Below are positions 47,931-58,752 of a DNA stretch of 64,000 nucleotides, one piece after another (the first letter of the stretch is position 1; each line of letters begins with the position of its first letter). Below the pieces are notes generated by a model. That model worked only from the letters and a program-made list of their open reading frames with translations, was not told where the DNA came from and did not search any database. The position numbers and the translations under genes are program-made. The DNA is from Dama dama (taxonomy: Eukaryota > Chordata > Mammalia > Artiodactyla > Cervidae), in assembly GCF_033118175.1 (NCBI RefSeq), contig NC_083685.1, positions 115,972,501 to 116,036,500 of the forward strand, read 5' to 3'.

Positions 47931-48877
47931 TTGGGAAGGTTCATAGCATTACAGGCTCACATCAAGAAACAGGAAAAAAACCAATTAAATAACCTAACTC
48001 TACACCTAAAGCAATTAGAGAAGGAAGAAATGAAGAACCCCAGAGTTAGCAGAAGGAAAGAAATCTTAAAAATCAGGGCAGAAATAAATGCAAAAGAAAC
48101 TAAAGAGACCATAGCAAAAATCAACAAAGCTAGAAGCTGGTTTTTTGAAAAAATAAACAAAATTGACAAACCATTAGCAAGACTCATTAAGAAACAAAGA
48201 GAGAAGAACCAAATTAACAAAATTAGAAATGAAAATGGAGAGATCACAACAGACAACACTGAAATACAAAGGATCATAAGAGACTACTACCAGCAGCTCT
48301 ATGCCAATAAAATGGACAACTTGGATGAAATGGACAAATTCTTAGAAAAGTATAACTTTCCAAAACTGAACCAGGAAGAAATAGAAGATCTTAACAGACC
48401 CATCACAAGCAAGGAAATCGAAACTGTCATCAAAAATCTTCCAGCAAACAAAAGCCCAGGACCAGATGGCTTCACAGCTGAATTCTACCAAAAACTTAGA
48501 GAAGAGCTAACACCTATCTTACTCAAACTCTTCCAGAAAATTGCAGAAGAAGGTAAGCTTCCAAACTCATTCTATGAGGCCACCATCACCCTAATTCCAA
48601 AACCAGACAAAGATGCCACAAAAAAAGAAAACTGCAGGCCAATATCACTGATGAACATAGATGCAAAAATCCTTAACAAAATTCTAGCAAACAGAATCCA
48701 ACAACATATTAAAAAAATCATACACCATGACCAAGTGGGCTTTATCCCAGGAATGCAAGGATTCTTTAATATCCGCAAATCAATCAATGTAATACACCAC
48801 ATTAACAAATTGAAAGATAAAAACCATATGATTATCTCAATAGATGCAGAGAAAGCCTTTGACAAAATTCAACACTC
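47931..48877 (+). mobile_element. Bovid L1 ORF2 internal fragment, both ends missing
   Basis: About 950 bp nearly identical to 9030-9972 of the L1 at 7983, from gttcatagcattacaggctc to aaaattcaacactcatg. The frame stays open and keeps AEKAFDKIQ. There is no 3' UTR or A-tail. Confidence 0.9.
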
Positions 48878-48991
48878 ATGTAAATTGTATTTAAAAGATA
48901 CAAGTTTTATTTTGCAGAGTAAAAAGAGCAGAATTTTCAAACTTAAATAGAAAAACATTTTATGCATAGTGATACAGTGCATTCTTGTTTT

Positions 48992-49441
48992 TCTTTTTTT
49001 TTTTCTTTTTTATTTATTTATTTATTTTTATTATTTTAAAAAATTTTTTTTTTCCAGTGGGTTTTGTCATACATTGATATGAATCAGCCATGGATTTACA
49101 TGTATTCCCAATCCCGATCCCCCCTCCCACCTCCCTCTCCACCCGATTCCTCTGGGTCTTCCCAGTGCACCAGGCCGGAGCACTTGTCTCGTGCATCCCA
49201 CCTGGGCTGGTGATCTGTTTCACCATAGATAGCATACATGCTGTTCTTTTGAAATATCCCACCCTCACATTCTCCCACAAAGTTCAAAAGTCTGTTCTGT
49301 ATTTCTGTGTCTCTTTTTCTGTTCTGCATATAGGGTTATCGTTATCACCTTTCTAAATTCCATATACATGTGTCAGTATGCTGTAATGTTCTTTATCTTT
49401 CTGGCTTACTTCACTCTGTATAATAGGCTCCAGCTTCATCC
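48992..49441 (-). mobile_element. Bovid L1 3' tail, antisense
   Basis: T-rich run followed by the reversed 3' UTR and the last ORF2 codons, ending caggctccagcttcatcc. Confidence 0.9.
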
Positions 49442-49574
49442 ATCATCAAAGAAACCCTTTAGCTTGCAAACAGAACCAAAATATAATCCGTTATGTTGAA
49501 ATTGTGGAAAAGCCCAACCATTAGCAATTTTGTCTACCTTTTTTTAAAAAGCAGAATTCTTTTGTATGAACTTT

Positions 49575-49908
49575 TCTATTTGTTTATTTATTTATGCCTG
49601 TACTGGGTCTTTGTTGCTGTGTGGAGAGTGGGGGCTACCTCTGGTTGTGGTGTGTGGGCTTCTCATTGCAGTGGCTTCTCTTGTGGTGGAGCATGGGCTC
49701 TAAGGCACATAGGCTTCAGTAGTTACAGCATGTGGGCTCAATAGTTGCAGCTCTTGGGCTCTAGAGGACAGGCTCAATAGTTGTGGTACATGGGCTTAGT
49801 TGCTCCAAGGCGTATTAGATCTTCCTGACCCAGGGATCGAACCCGTGTCTCCTGCATTGGCAGGTGGATTCTTTACCACTGAGGCACCAGGGAAATCCCT
49901 ATCTACTA
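49575..49908 (-). repeat. CHR-type SINE
   Basis: tttgtttatttatttatgcc tail, gcttctcattgcagtggct, and the tRNA-like head ending ccactgaggcaccaggga. Confidence 0.82.
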
Positions 49909-49937
49909 TTTTTGTATCACTACAAAATGTGAAAAAA

Positions 49938-50030
49938 AGTGGAGCCTGGCATGCTGCCATTCATGGAGTTGCAAAGAGTCGGTCATAAGTTGTGACTCAA
50001 CTCACTAAGTTGAGTGACTGAACAGTATGT
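49938..50030 (+). repeat. BovB 3' tail fragment
   Basis: ggagcctggcatgctgccat, gttgcaaagagtcggtca and gttgagtgactgaac. Confidence 0.7.
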
Positions 50031-51437
50031 TTCATACTTATGCATTATGAGGACATTAACTTCTAGAATCTCTCTGAGTATGATAGAGGTCTTTATTAGT
50101 TTAAATTATCTTTCCTTTTCTGTGTAATCTGTTTCTACAGTTAAGAATTGAGAGACTGAACTAATCATGCTTGAGAGCCAGAATAAATTTGTTTTATTTT
50201 TGTATATGGAAATTGGTTGATCTCTTTTGGTTTCTCAGATGAATGACTAAGAACCCTGTGTATATGAATGAAATATGCTGCTTGGCAAGCCTTGCTTTAG
50301 GGAGAGCTGGTAAAGCGGCTTCTTAAATTGTAGAATAAATTAAGCTTTAGTTTCATTTACCAAAATTCACCTTGACAGCTGTGCTTTTCTTTCTCTCTTA
50401 CTGGAGAGTTCTCCAGTATTTTGGCTAGGAAGCAGGTGCTGAACTGCGTGTTCCTCTGTGACTCAGGGATTTTGGAAAATGAGAAAGGAGTGACTTACTG
50501 ATACAAATAAATGCTCCATAGATAGGCTTTCGGTTAATCCCTTAATTTTCTGATTCTTCCTCCCTCTGCCACCTTACTTCTCCCCTCAGTATCTGCTAAA
50601 ATTGAGCATTGAGTTTTTCGGGGAGTTTTTCTGGGCAAATAAGTTTCTTTCATACTTTTTCCTTTATCTACTTAGAGCCTCCTCCTTTGTAAATTCTAGA
50701 CTGTGATTTCCTCTAATTTTTTTATTTATCACATTTATTTGTTTGCTTTTTTACTGTATGTCTCCCCCAAAATAGCATGTGAACTATTGATAGGAACTTT
50801 CTCTGTTTTGCTCACTGCTGTTGTCACTAGCATGTAGGCTAGTGTCCATCACATAAAATGACTTAAACAAATGTTTAATGAATAAATAGATGAACTAACA
50901 TACTTTGTTCTCTTTCATAAATATTAAACTTTTATTCTACTTTTTCCTACTTATTTTTTCCACATATTCTTTTTGTTGTTTATTCCCTTCTCCCATCATT
51001 TTAATCTGTTTAATTGGGTCTTTGAAAGAAGAGGAGAAAAACATGTCTTCATTGCCAGATTTTAGGATATTTATGAGAATATTTTTCATGGAAAAAAATG
51101 TCTTGCATTTTGGGTAAAACAATCTATTTAAAAAATTTTGAAACCTTTATTACTATTTGGTGAATATAATCAATGATAGTAATTAATTTAAGAATTAAGT
51201 CTCAAATCAAACCACTGCCTTCAAGTTATATTTATATGGCCCAATTGTCTATGTTACTCTAATAATACCCAACAGTTTTTACTTTGTCTTTAGCTCATTT
51301 ATCAGGAGCTACTAAGGCACTTCTATTTTAACTTTATATGTTCTACTGAACAGCTCTCACTGTAAAATGTGGTATTTCATATTTAAAATCATTAGAAAAT
51401 CTCAATTTCATATTATTCACTTTCCATGTCTTCAAAG
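50031..51437. other. Intron; one L2/MIR-like end
   Basis: 50755-50888 (ctcactgctgttgtcactag, aaatgtttaatgaataaat) resembles an L2 3' end. The remaining AT-rich text is unrecognised and leads to the acceptor at 51437. Confidence 0.45.
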
Positions 51438-51539
51438 AAAAAATCGAGATCAGTAACCTGGATAATTTCATGGATGATATGGGAATTGAACCTACATATA
51501 AAGAACATAAAGAGCTGGTAAATCATCTCCCAGCTAGTG
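51438..51539 (+). CDS. EFCAB13: EF-hand repeat exon, short A type (102 nt)
   Basis: Acceptor ccatgtcttcaaag, donor gtgagc, phase 1. It encodes KKIEISNLDNFMDDMGIEP and a second helix ending HLPAS. Aligned with the 144-nt A exons it lacks the first 14 residues (entry helix), so the helix must come from the preceding B exon. This is the start of the compact repeat format. Confidence 0.75.
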
Positions 51540-52177
51540 GTGAGCATTTCAGTAATTTTGGTATCTTGCAAAGAATGCTTTTAGGCTTAATTATAAGAAA
51601 TATTCATATTTCCCTTTAAAGTACTGTAAAAGTACACAGAAATATCTAGTACCAAAGGTGTGAATGTGTATGTGTACTTATTATTATTGTGATTTTTGAA
51701 ATGAACATTCAGGCTTTAAGTGAATATTAAGATTGTTATGCAGAAAGTATTAATATCTGGGCCCTAAATATCACCAACTAAGCTAGGTAGTCTCATGAGG
51801 TACTAAGCTAGGTAATCTCATCATCAAGGTCAGTGAAAGGCCAGACCATAAGCAGGGAAAAGTAGAAAATTAGAGGAGATGGAAATGTGAAAATGAAGAA
51901 TAAGAAAAGAAAACTAGTTTACGTTCTGCCTCATAAGCTAGTAAGAATAGCCTATGGCAGAAGTGTCATGAAATTCTAATTTTATTTAGGTTAAATAGTC
52001 ATAGTAATAAAGGTAGATTTCATTCATACTGCTATGTATCAGGGACTATACCTCCTTCACAGTGTTATTCCAAGAATTAAGGAAATAAGTAATTTAAAAA
52101 TAAATATTAGGGTTTTTTTCCCTCCTTTATATTGAAATAGTGTCTAAATATATATATGTATTTATGTATGTATGTAA
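51540..52177. other. Intron, nothing recognised
   Basis: Contains a near-duplicate pair (actaagctaggtagtctcat and actaagctaggtaatctcat) at about 51777 and 51802, otherwise AT-rich. Confidence 0.5.
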
Positions 52178-52403
52178 AGAGCTTCCCAGGTGGCTCTAGT
52201 GGTAAAGAACCTGCCTGCCAATGCAGGAGATGTAAGAGACATGTGTTAGATCCCTGGGTTGGGAAGATCCCCTGCAGGAGGGCACGGCAACCCGCGGCAA
52301 CCCACTCCAGTATTCTTGCCTGGAGAATCCCATGGACAGAGGAGCCTGGCGGGCTACAGTCCATAGGGTTGCACAGAGTTGGACATGGCTGAAGCAACTT
52401 AAC
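52178..52403 (+). repeat. Bov-tA SINE
   Basis: Sense copy from agcttcccaggtggctctag to gctgaagcaacttaac, with an internal duplicated gcggcaaccc step. Confidence 0.9.
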
Positions 52404-53183
52404 ATGCATGTATGCAAAAGAAGTCAATAACTTGCTGCTCTAATAAAATGGTGGCTCATAATAGCTAAGAATTGTAGTCTTTAATGAGGAAGAAATAGGT
52501 ATAATCCCTTGTGATTTATTTTTAGTTTGTTCATTTATTTATACAACGAGCATTTATTATGGACCTTGTATGTGCCAGATAAAGATGAATTAGGTCTGTT
52601 CATGCCAGTAAGGAAATTTATAGTTTATTTGGGGACAGGAGACAAGTATGAAGAAAAAATGCAAATTAAAGTTCTAAAAGGTTATTGAGAATAAATAGAC
52701 AACATTTGCCATGGAGGAGGAAATGACAACCAATCCTGGTACTCTTGCTAAGAAAATCCAATGGACAGAGGAACCTGGCTGGCTATAGTCCATGGGGTTG
52801 TAAAAGAGGCAAAGATGAATCAATGACTGAGCACACACGCAGATAGTATTTGGGAAAGGATGAAAAGATGGAAGGAGGAAGGGAATAATGGTTGCTTTCA
52901 GACAACTGAATCTGTTGTGGTAGTTTAGGGAAAAAAGAGCTGATGTAAAGGAGGCAAGGTTGTATTACAGAGGGCCTGGACTTTATCCTACAGGTCATAC
53001 TGCAGGGGGAGCCACTACAGGTTTTCTTATTTGAGAGTGGTATGTTTTGTTCTCTACTCCCAAAAGTTACTGGACTAAAGACTATAGAAGATAACTCAAG
53101 AGCTATCTTAAATTCTAAAATGTATTTTTTCACATATTAGTCACTTTTAAGTACCATGAAAATAGCTATACTGTATTGCATTT
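52404..53183. other. Intron with L2-like and BovA fragments
   Basis: 52545-52640 recalls an L2 end (gagcatttattatggacctt). 52708-52840 is a diverged sense BovA piece (gaggaggaaatgacaaccaa). The rest is unrecognised. Confidence 0.5.
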
Positions 53184-53275
53184 GGCTTCCCTCATAGCTC
53201 AGTCATTATAGGATTTGCCTATAATGAAGGAGACAGCGTTTGATTCCTGGATGGGGAAGATCCCCTGGGTATTCC
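53184..53275 (+). repeat. Bov-tA SINE head
   Basis: ggcttccctcatagctcagt through gggaagatcccctggg; truncated. Confidence 0.75.
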
Positions 53276-53406
53276 ATTTGAGAAAGCAAATAATTTTTGA
53301 AAGATTTGCTTTTCATACTGATTTTTATAACTTTAAATATTATGCCTTTTTATGACTTCCCATATCAGTTATTGCTTCTGTTTAAAACTTTGTGTCTATC
53401 TTGCAG

Positions 53407-53460
53407 CTGATGAGAAGATAAATCAGCTCAAATTGATGGATACCATGAATACTCTTGAAG
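53407..53460 (+). CDS. EFCAB13: EF-hand repeat exon, short B type (54 nt)
   Basis: Acceptor tatcttgcag, consensus donor gtgagt, phase 1. It encodes ADEKINQLKLMDTMNTLE, the B loop and a short helix, six residues shorter than the standard B exon. It is very similar to the 54-nt exon at 58699 (36 of 54 bases identical by hand count), which suggests a tandem duplication of this part of the gene. Confidence 0.72.
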
Positions 53461-53664
53461 GTGAGTGAGTAATAAGAAGACATAAAACTAAAGTCTTGAA
53501 CCTTTGCAATAATATTTTAAAGAAGTGTATTAAGGTTTTGTTTATGCATATTCACAATAAAAAATCTTGGAGAATACAAGGGAAGCATACAGAGGGACAA
53601 AAAAATAAATATCACCCTTAGTTTACAATCAAAGACAAAGGTAACCATTTTTTGGTATCAGTTC

Positions 53665-53770
53665 TGGCAACCCACTCTAGTATTCTTGCCTGGAGAATCT
53701 CATGGACTGTAGCCTGCCAGTCTCCTCTGTCCACTGTGTTGCAAGAGTCATACGTAACTTAGCAACTAAA
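53665..53770 (+). repeat. BovA SINE fragment, rearranged
   Basis: ctggcaacccactctagtat and tgcctggagaatctcatgg are sense; the following actgtagcctgccag is antisense-like SINE text. Confidence 0.6.
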
Positions 53771-53782
53771 CCACCTAAACCA

Positions 53783-54215
53783 CAGTTCAGTTCAGTCGTG
53801 TCCGACTCTTTGCTATCCCATGGACTGCAGCATGCCAGGCCTCCCTGTCCATTTCCAACTCCTGAAGCTTGCTCAAACTCATGTCCATCAAGTTGGTGAT
53901 GACATCCAACCATCTTATCCTCTGTCGTCCCCTTCTCCTCCTGCCTTCACTCTTTCCCAGCATCAGGGTCTTTTCTGATGAGTCAGTTCTTTGCAACAGG
54001 TGGCCAGTGTATTGGAGCTTCGGCTTCAGCATCAGTCCTTCCAGTGAATATTCAGGACTGATTTCCTTTAGGATTGACTGGTTTGATCTTCTTGCAGTCC
54101 AAGGGACTCTAAAGAGTCTTCTCCAACACCCCAGTTCAAAAGCATCAATTCTCTGGTGCCAAACCTTTTTTATAGTCCAACTCTCACATCCACACATGAC
54201 TACTGGAAGAAACAA
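53783..54215 (-). repeat. BovB LINE 3' fragment
   Basis: Reversed BovB from cagttcagttcagtcgtgtc to cacacatgactactggaag. Confidence 0.9.
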
Positions 54216-54375
54216 CTTGCACAGAACTTTTTGGATTTGACTTTTATTCATATTATTTCGTGAATAGTAAAATGCTAATCATATTTTATTGATTGACAGA
54301 TAATTTGCATCTATTAATACTGAGTTTTATGGACAAAGTCTTTATTATTGTAACAGTGGACAGTTTACATGATTT

Positions 54376-54378
<3 letters not shown>

Positions 54379-54417
<39 letters not shown>
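54379..54417. repeat. (TA)n microsatellite
   Basis: About 39 bp of pure TA. Confidence 0.95.
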
Positions 54418-54421
<4 letters not shown>

Positions 54422-55367
54422 TTTCTAAATAATGTAATTTACTCTGGCTTTCTTAAAGTGGTCATATTCTTGACCTGCATGGAAACAATGATGTTATAAA
54501 TCTGCAATAAATAAATCAAATTACTTCAGTGAATAAGTAACTAGTTAAAAATCTAGAGGAGTGAGATGAAGTAGAAAGAAAAAATCCTGCTCCTAGAATA
54601 GGTGGTAACTAGTGGCAAAAAAAATTGAATTATTGGGAAAATTTCAAATCTTCTTTACTCTTTTAGAGAGAAATGCAAATCCTTATTGCACAAATGGAAA
54701 AACTTTGGCATATAAGAGAATGACTTCTCTCATTGCCAAAGAAAATAGCATAGTACTATTGTTCCTATCAAGCATAGGTTTAATTTCAAAATTGTAGTTT
54801 GTGTGATTTACATTCATGATATAAAAAATGGTGTCTCTCTGTGGAAATAAGATGTATTTAACAATTTGAACTATGTAACCACACAGACCTGTGTTCAAAT
54901 ACTGGCTCTACAAGCTACTAGCTGTGCAATTCTAGGCAGGTAACACTTCTCTCAGCCTCAGTCACACCATTTGTGAAACTGAAATATTGTGGATACCTAA
55001 CTTATGTTATTTGAGGATAGACTGAAATGGTGCAAATATAGCATATAAAAATAATTAGATTATTATCTACATGGTGAAATTTAGTGGGCAGTTACCAACT
55101 TTGCATTTTTAAAATTTGGTTTAGGCTTGTCATCACAGGTATAATTGGTTGTTATATATGGATTAATGATATCAGATTTTATTTTGATTTTGTTATTTAT
55201 TCTATATTAATTTTGGAACAAACTTTATTCTGCATATTTGTTTTTTACATTGAGACTGAGAAGCACAAAGTACAGAAATAGTGTCCTTATCCCAGACATA
55301 ATATATGTATGAAATATATATTTATATATGAAATATATTTTTATGTATAATATGTATTATATTTGTT
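54418..55367. other. Intron with one MIR
   Basis: 54885-55010 is a MIR (gctagctgtgcaattctagg-like text, cctcagtcacaccatttgtg). The flanks are AT-rich and unrecognised. Confidence 0.5.
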
Positions 55368-56085
55368 GATGTTCAGTCACTCATTTGTGTCTGACTCTTT
55401 GTGACCCAATGGACTACAGCAATCCAGGCTTCCCTGTCCATCACTATCTCCCAGAGTTTGCTCAAACTCATGTCTGTTGAGTCACTGATGACATCCAACC
55501 ATCTCATCCTCTGTTGCCCTCTTCTCCTCCTGCTCTCAATCTTTCCCAGCATCAGGGTCTTTTCCAATAAACTGACTCTTCACATTAGGTGATCAAAACA
55601 TTGGAGCTTCAGATTCAGCATCAGTCTGTTCAGTGAATATTCAGGGTCAATTTCCTTTAGGATTGACTGGTTTGGTCTCCTTGCTGTCCAAAGGACTCTC
55701 AAGAACCTTCTCCAGCACCACAATTTGAAAGCATCAATTCTTCAGCACTCAGCCTTCTTTATGGTCCAACTTTCACATTCATACATGACTATGGAAAAAC
55801 CATAGCTTTGACTATATGGACCTTTGTTGGCAAAGCGATGTTTCTTCTCTGCTTTTTAATACACTGTCTAGTATCATCATAGCTTTTCTTCCAAGGAGCA
55901 AGTGACTTAATTTCATGGCTGCAGTCACCATCCACAGTGATTGTGGAGCCCAATAAAGTCTGTCACTGTTTCCTTTTGTTCCCCAGCTATTTGCCATGAA
56001 GTGATGGGACTGGATGTCATGATCTTAGTTTTTTGAATGTGGAGTTTTAAGTCAGTTTTTTCACTCTCCTCTTTCACCTTAATCA
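55368..56085 (-). repeat. BovB LINE fragment
   Basis: Reversed BovB from gatgttcagtcactcatttg to tcactctcctctttcacc. Confidence 0.88.
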
Positions 56086-56099
56086 TTATGTAAGATAAT

Positions 56100-56250
56100 C
56101 CAATATTTATATATACTTATATAATATATAAATTATATATAATGCACAAACATACATACATATATATATATGTAATGTGTATATGCATGCTTACAGATAT
56201 ATGTGAGAGTTTGTGTACATATGTGTGTGTTTGTGTGTGTTTAATTTATC
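56100..56250. repeat. TA/TG low-complexity tract
   Basis: tatata and gtgtgtttgtgtgtg runs immediately before the acceptor of the exon at 56265. Confidence 0.85.
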
Positions 56251-56264
56251 TCATTTTTCTTAAG

Positions 56265-56369
56265 GAGGGAAAGTTAATACTCAAAAGTTAAGCAATGTTC
56301 TGGAGAAGATGGAAGTGGAGCTCACAAATAAGGAATTTCAGAATCTATCAGAACATTTACCAGTTGATA
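56265..56369 (+). CDS. EFCAB13: EF-hand repeat exon, short A type (105 nt)
   Basis: Acceptor catttttcttaag, donor gtaagc, phase 1. It encodes GGKVNTQKLSNVLEKMEVEL and a second helix ending HLPVD. It resembles the decayed exon at 59856 closely in its second helix. A TA/TG-rich tract lies directly upstream and shortens the usable pyrimidine tract. Confidence 0.75.
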
Positions 56370-56744
56370 GTAAGCATTTCTGTCTTTACTGATGTTTTCA
56401 GAGAAAGTTAGATATTTGTATGAGGATTCATTAACTACCTTTATTTTGCCATATTGGAGTTTTCAAATGTAATTAGAAAGGTTAAATCTTAATTGTACTT
56501 AAACATCTTCTCTTGTAAGTCTTACTTGTCACCAGCAGGCATAAGGAATATCTGAGAATGATTCAGCTGTCAGTGACATGCTTGTGACTTAGCTTAGGAA
56601 AAGGAAACAGACAAAGGTAAATAAGAACATAGATGAGTAGAAGTAGAAGAAAAGAGGAGGTCTGAAAGTAAAATAGCAAGAAATGGAGGAGGGGAGAAAA
56701 AGGTTAGGCAATTGGAATTTCAGTAGTTCCTGGGCTGCAAATGT
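56370..56744. other. Intron, nothing recognised
   Basis: Purine-rich in its second half; no repeat landmark. Confidence 0.55.
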
Positions 56745-56945
56745 GAAGTGAATTGAAGCTGCTCAGTCGTGTCTAACTCTTTGTGACCCCGTGGACTGTA
56801 GACTGCTAGGCTTCTCTGTCTGTGGAATTCTCCAGGCAAGAGTACTGGAGTGGGTTGCCATTCCCTTCTCCAGGCCAACTCAGGGATTGAACCTGGGTCT
56901 CCTGCACTGCAGGCAGATTTTTTTACCAACTGAGCAAACAGGGCC
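56745..56945 (-). repeat. Bov-tA SINE
   Basis: Antisense copy from tgaattgaagctgctcagtc to aactgagcaaacagggcc. Confidence 0.85.
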
Positions 56946-57109
56946 TGGAAAATGCAGTTAGGCTAAAGGGCCCATAGATGTGATATGACTCTTATTCCAT
57001 CACTGCAATTTCCTGATTCTGAGTCAAATCTTTATTTTATATTTTTGGAGTATAATATCAGAGTTGATATATAAAGTACTTTACTATGAAAGGTGTTTCT
57101 TTTTTATAG

Positions 57110-57210
57110 CTAGTGAGAAGATAGATCTAAATACACTTCTGGATGAAATTAAAGTTCTTACAGATGAGTGCAAAATTCTGACTAGAATAAAAAATCTTAA
57201 TTCTTATTGA
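57110..57210 (+). CDS. EFCAB13: Short B exon with mutated donor; candidate terminal exon with stop
   Basis: Acceptor tttcttttttatag leads into TSEKIDLNTLLDEIKVLT, a standard 54-nt B unit (57110-57163). The donor expected at 57164 reads atgagt where sister exons have gtgagt or gtaaga, a single G-to-A change. Without splicing, the frame continues 15 codons to a TGA at 57208-57210. The protein may therefore end here, or the exon is skipped, which phase-1 symmetry allows. No AATAAA follows closely; an ATTAAA lies about 345 nt downstream. Which of these happens cannot be decided from DNA alone. Confidence 0.62.
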
Positions 57211-57534
57211 TGAGCTGTTCACAATATAGAATCTGCAGTTCTTTGGTTATCTGAATTTTAATCATAGCAGCCATTGCATTCTTTGTACAAGATTTTTAAC
57301 TAAGCTGAATTTTTATGGGTAATCTGTTGTGAAGTTGCCACTTTTTGAAAAAAAATGTATATTGTCTTCATAGAATTTGGTCAATAGAAACTAAACCAAA
57401 ATTCAGTGAAGAAGGAAAGTTTGCATTTATTAGTCAAAATCAATGTTTATATTTCTGGCCCCAAGGAGAACTTCTTGTAGAAAATATCGGAGAATAATTT
57501 TATGACCTTACGAGAGACAAAGATTTCTTAGATG

Positions 57535-58420
57535 ACAAAGAGTTATAAGCATGAAATTAAAAATTAACGGGTATCATCAAAATTAGAAACTTCTCTTTGT
57601 GAAAGTTAAGAAAGTGAAAAGGCAAGATATATACTGAAGGAAAATATTTGCAAAACATGGGTGACAAAGAACTAATATCAAGAATATCAAGAACTCTTAC
57701 AACTCAGTAATAAAAAGACAAATGAATAAAAGTTGGTTTATCTGTTCAATTTGAACAGAGATTTCACATAAGAAAATATATAAATGGCTAATGACCACAG
57801 GAAGGAATGCTGAGCATTATTAGTCATCAGAGAAATGCAATTTAAGTCATTATTAGGCACCACACTAAGATCCATTAGAATAGGAAAAAATTAAAAGATG
57901 GACAGTATCAAGCATTGGCAAGATTTGGAGCATACAATTTCTAGAGGGTATACTAACCACAGTGGAGATCTGTATGTCAGTTTCTCATAAAGTTGAACAT
58001 AAATTTACCATAAGACCCAGCAACTTCACTCCTAGTTATTTTTCCAGGAGAAATTAATACATATGTATTAAATGTTCATGCATGAATATTCATAGCAACT
58101 TTATTCAGTCCATCAACCCATGTAGGGATAAACAAAGTGGAGTATATTCATGAAATGCTGCTCAACAAATGAACAAATTTACTGATTCAAAACATGCTGG
58201 ATGAGCCTCCAAAACATTATCTAAATGAAAGAAGACACTCAAAATAATACCTAGTGTGTGATGCTATTTTATGAAATTCTGGAAAAGTAAATCTAATAAC
58301 AGAAAGCAACCTGGTGACTGCTTGGGTTTATGTTTTAGAGGGATTGAATTCAAAAAAGGATTTATATTTTAGAGGGAGGATAGAAAGAATGAGTGGACTT
58401 GAAGTTAGCAAGCCATCATA
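57535..58420 (+). repeat. Old L1 3' part, sense
   Basis: L1 landmarks in order: gatgacaaagagttataagc, agagaaatgcaatttaagtc, agacccagcaacttcactcc, ggaaaagtaaatctaataac. It lies where an A-type exon would be expected before 58699. Confidence 0.65.
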
Positions 58421-58698
58421 TTACTAATGTGAATGAAAAATGTCCTGTTTATCTCTGTAGCCCTGCTGCTTGGCAGAGTGTCTTCAATGTTGAGTTGTTG
58501 AATGAATAAATGAATAAGGAATGGTTGTCTTAAAACAATAAATAAATGAAAAGTGTCCTAATTATTCCACTTTGATTTCATTTGGAAAGTCTATTGTGCA
58601 AAATTCTAAAACAAATTTTAACCTTCAAAATTTATTTATTCAATGTTGGAACCTTCCACGGTGTTAATAAATTATTAAATATTTACCTTTTATTATAG

Positions 58699-58752
58699 CT
58701 GAGAGAAAAATAAATCAGATGAGACCTACAGATACCGTGGAGGCTCTTAAAG
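58699..58752 (+). CDS. EFCAB13: Short B-type exon (54 nt), possibly still spliced
   Basis: Acceptor cttttattatag and donor gtaaga are both good, phase 1, open frame AERKINQMRPTDTVEALK. It is a sister of the exon at 53407. It lies downstream of the stop at 57208, so it is coding only if the exon at 57110 is skipped or spliced at an alternative site. No A-type partner was seen between 57210 and 58699, where an old L1 has inserted. Confidence 0.45.

Larger units (their letters stand above)
2129..57210 (+). other. EFCAB13: Gene span: EFCAB13/EFCAB3-like EF-hand repeat gene, 5' end outside window
   Basis: Fifteen exons on this strand join into one open frame of about 520 codons. Each has an AG acceptor and, except the last, a GT donor; all internal exons are multiples of 3 and start and end in phase 1. 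Translated repeats alternate an A unit (EF-hand plus entry helix) and a B unit (loop plus exit helix), the architecture of the EFCAB13/EFCAB3 family. From general knowledge, these two human genes are pieces of a single larger gene in many mammals, so the locus could equally carry the EFCAB3 name. The first exon here is internal, so the start codon lies to the left. Function in the family is poorly known; EF-hands normally bind calcium, but most loops here lack ligands. No promoter is visible. The call rests on family resemblance read by eye. Confidence 0.72.

Noticed and set aside
47931..49441. L1 twin-priming product made of the + fragment and the antisense tail
   Set aside because: In a twin-primed insertion the inverted piece lies away from the A-tail; here it lies next to the A-tail side, so the two are probably separate events.
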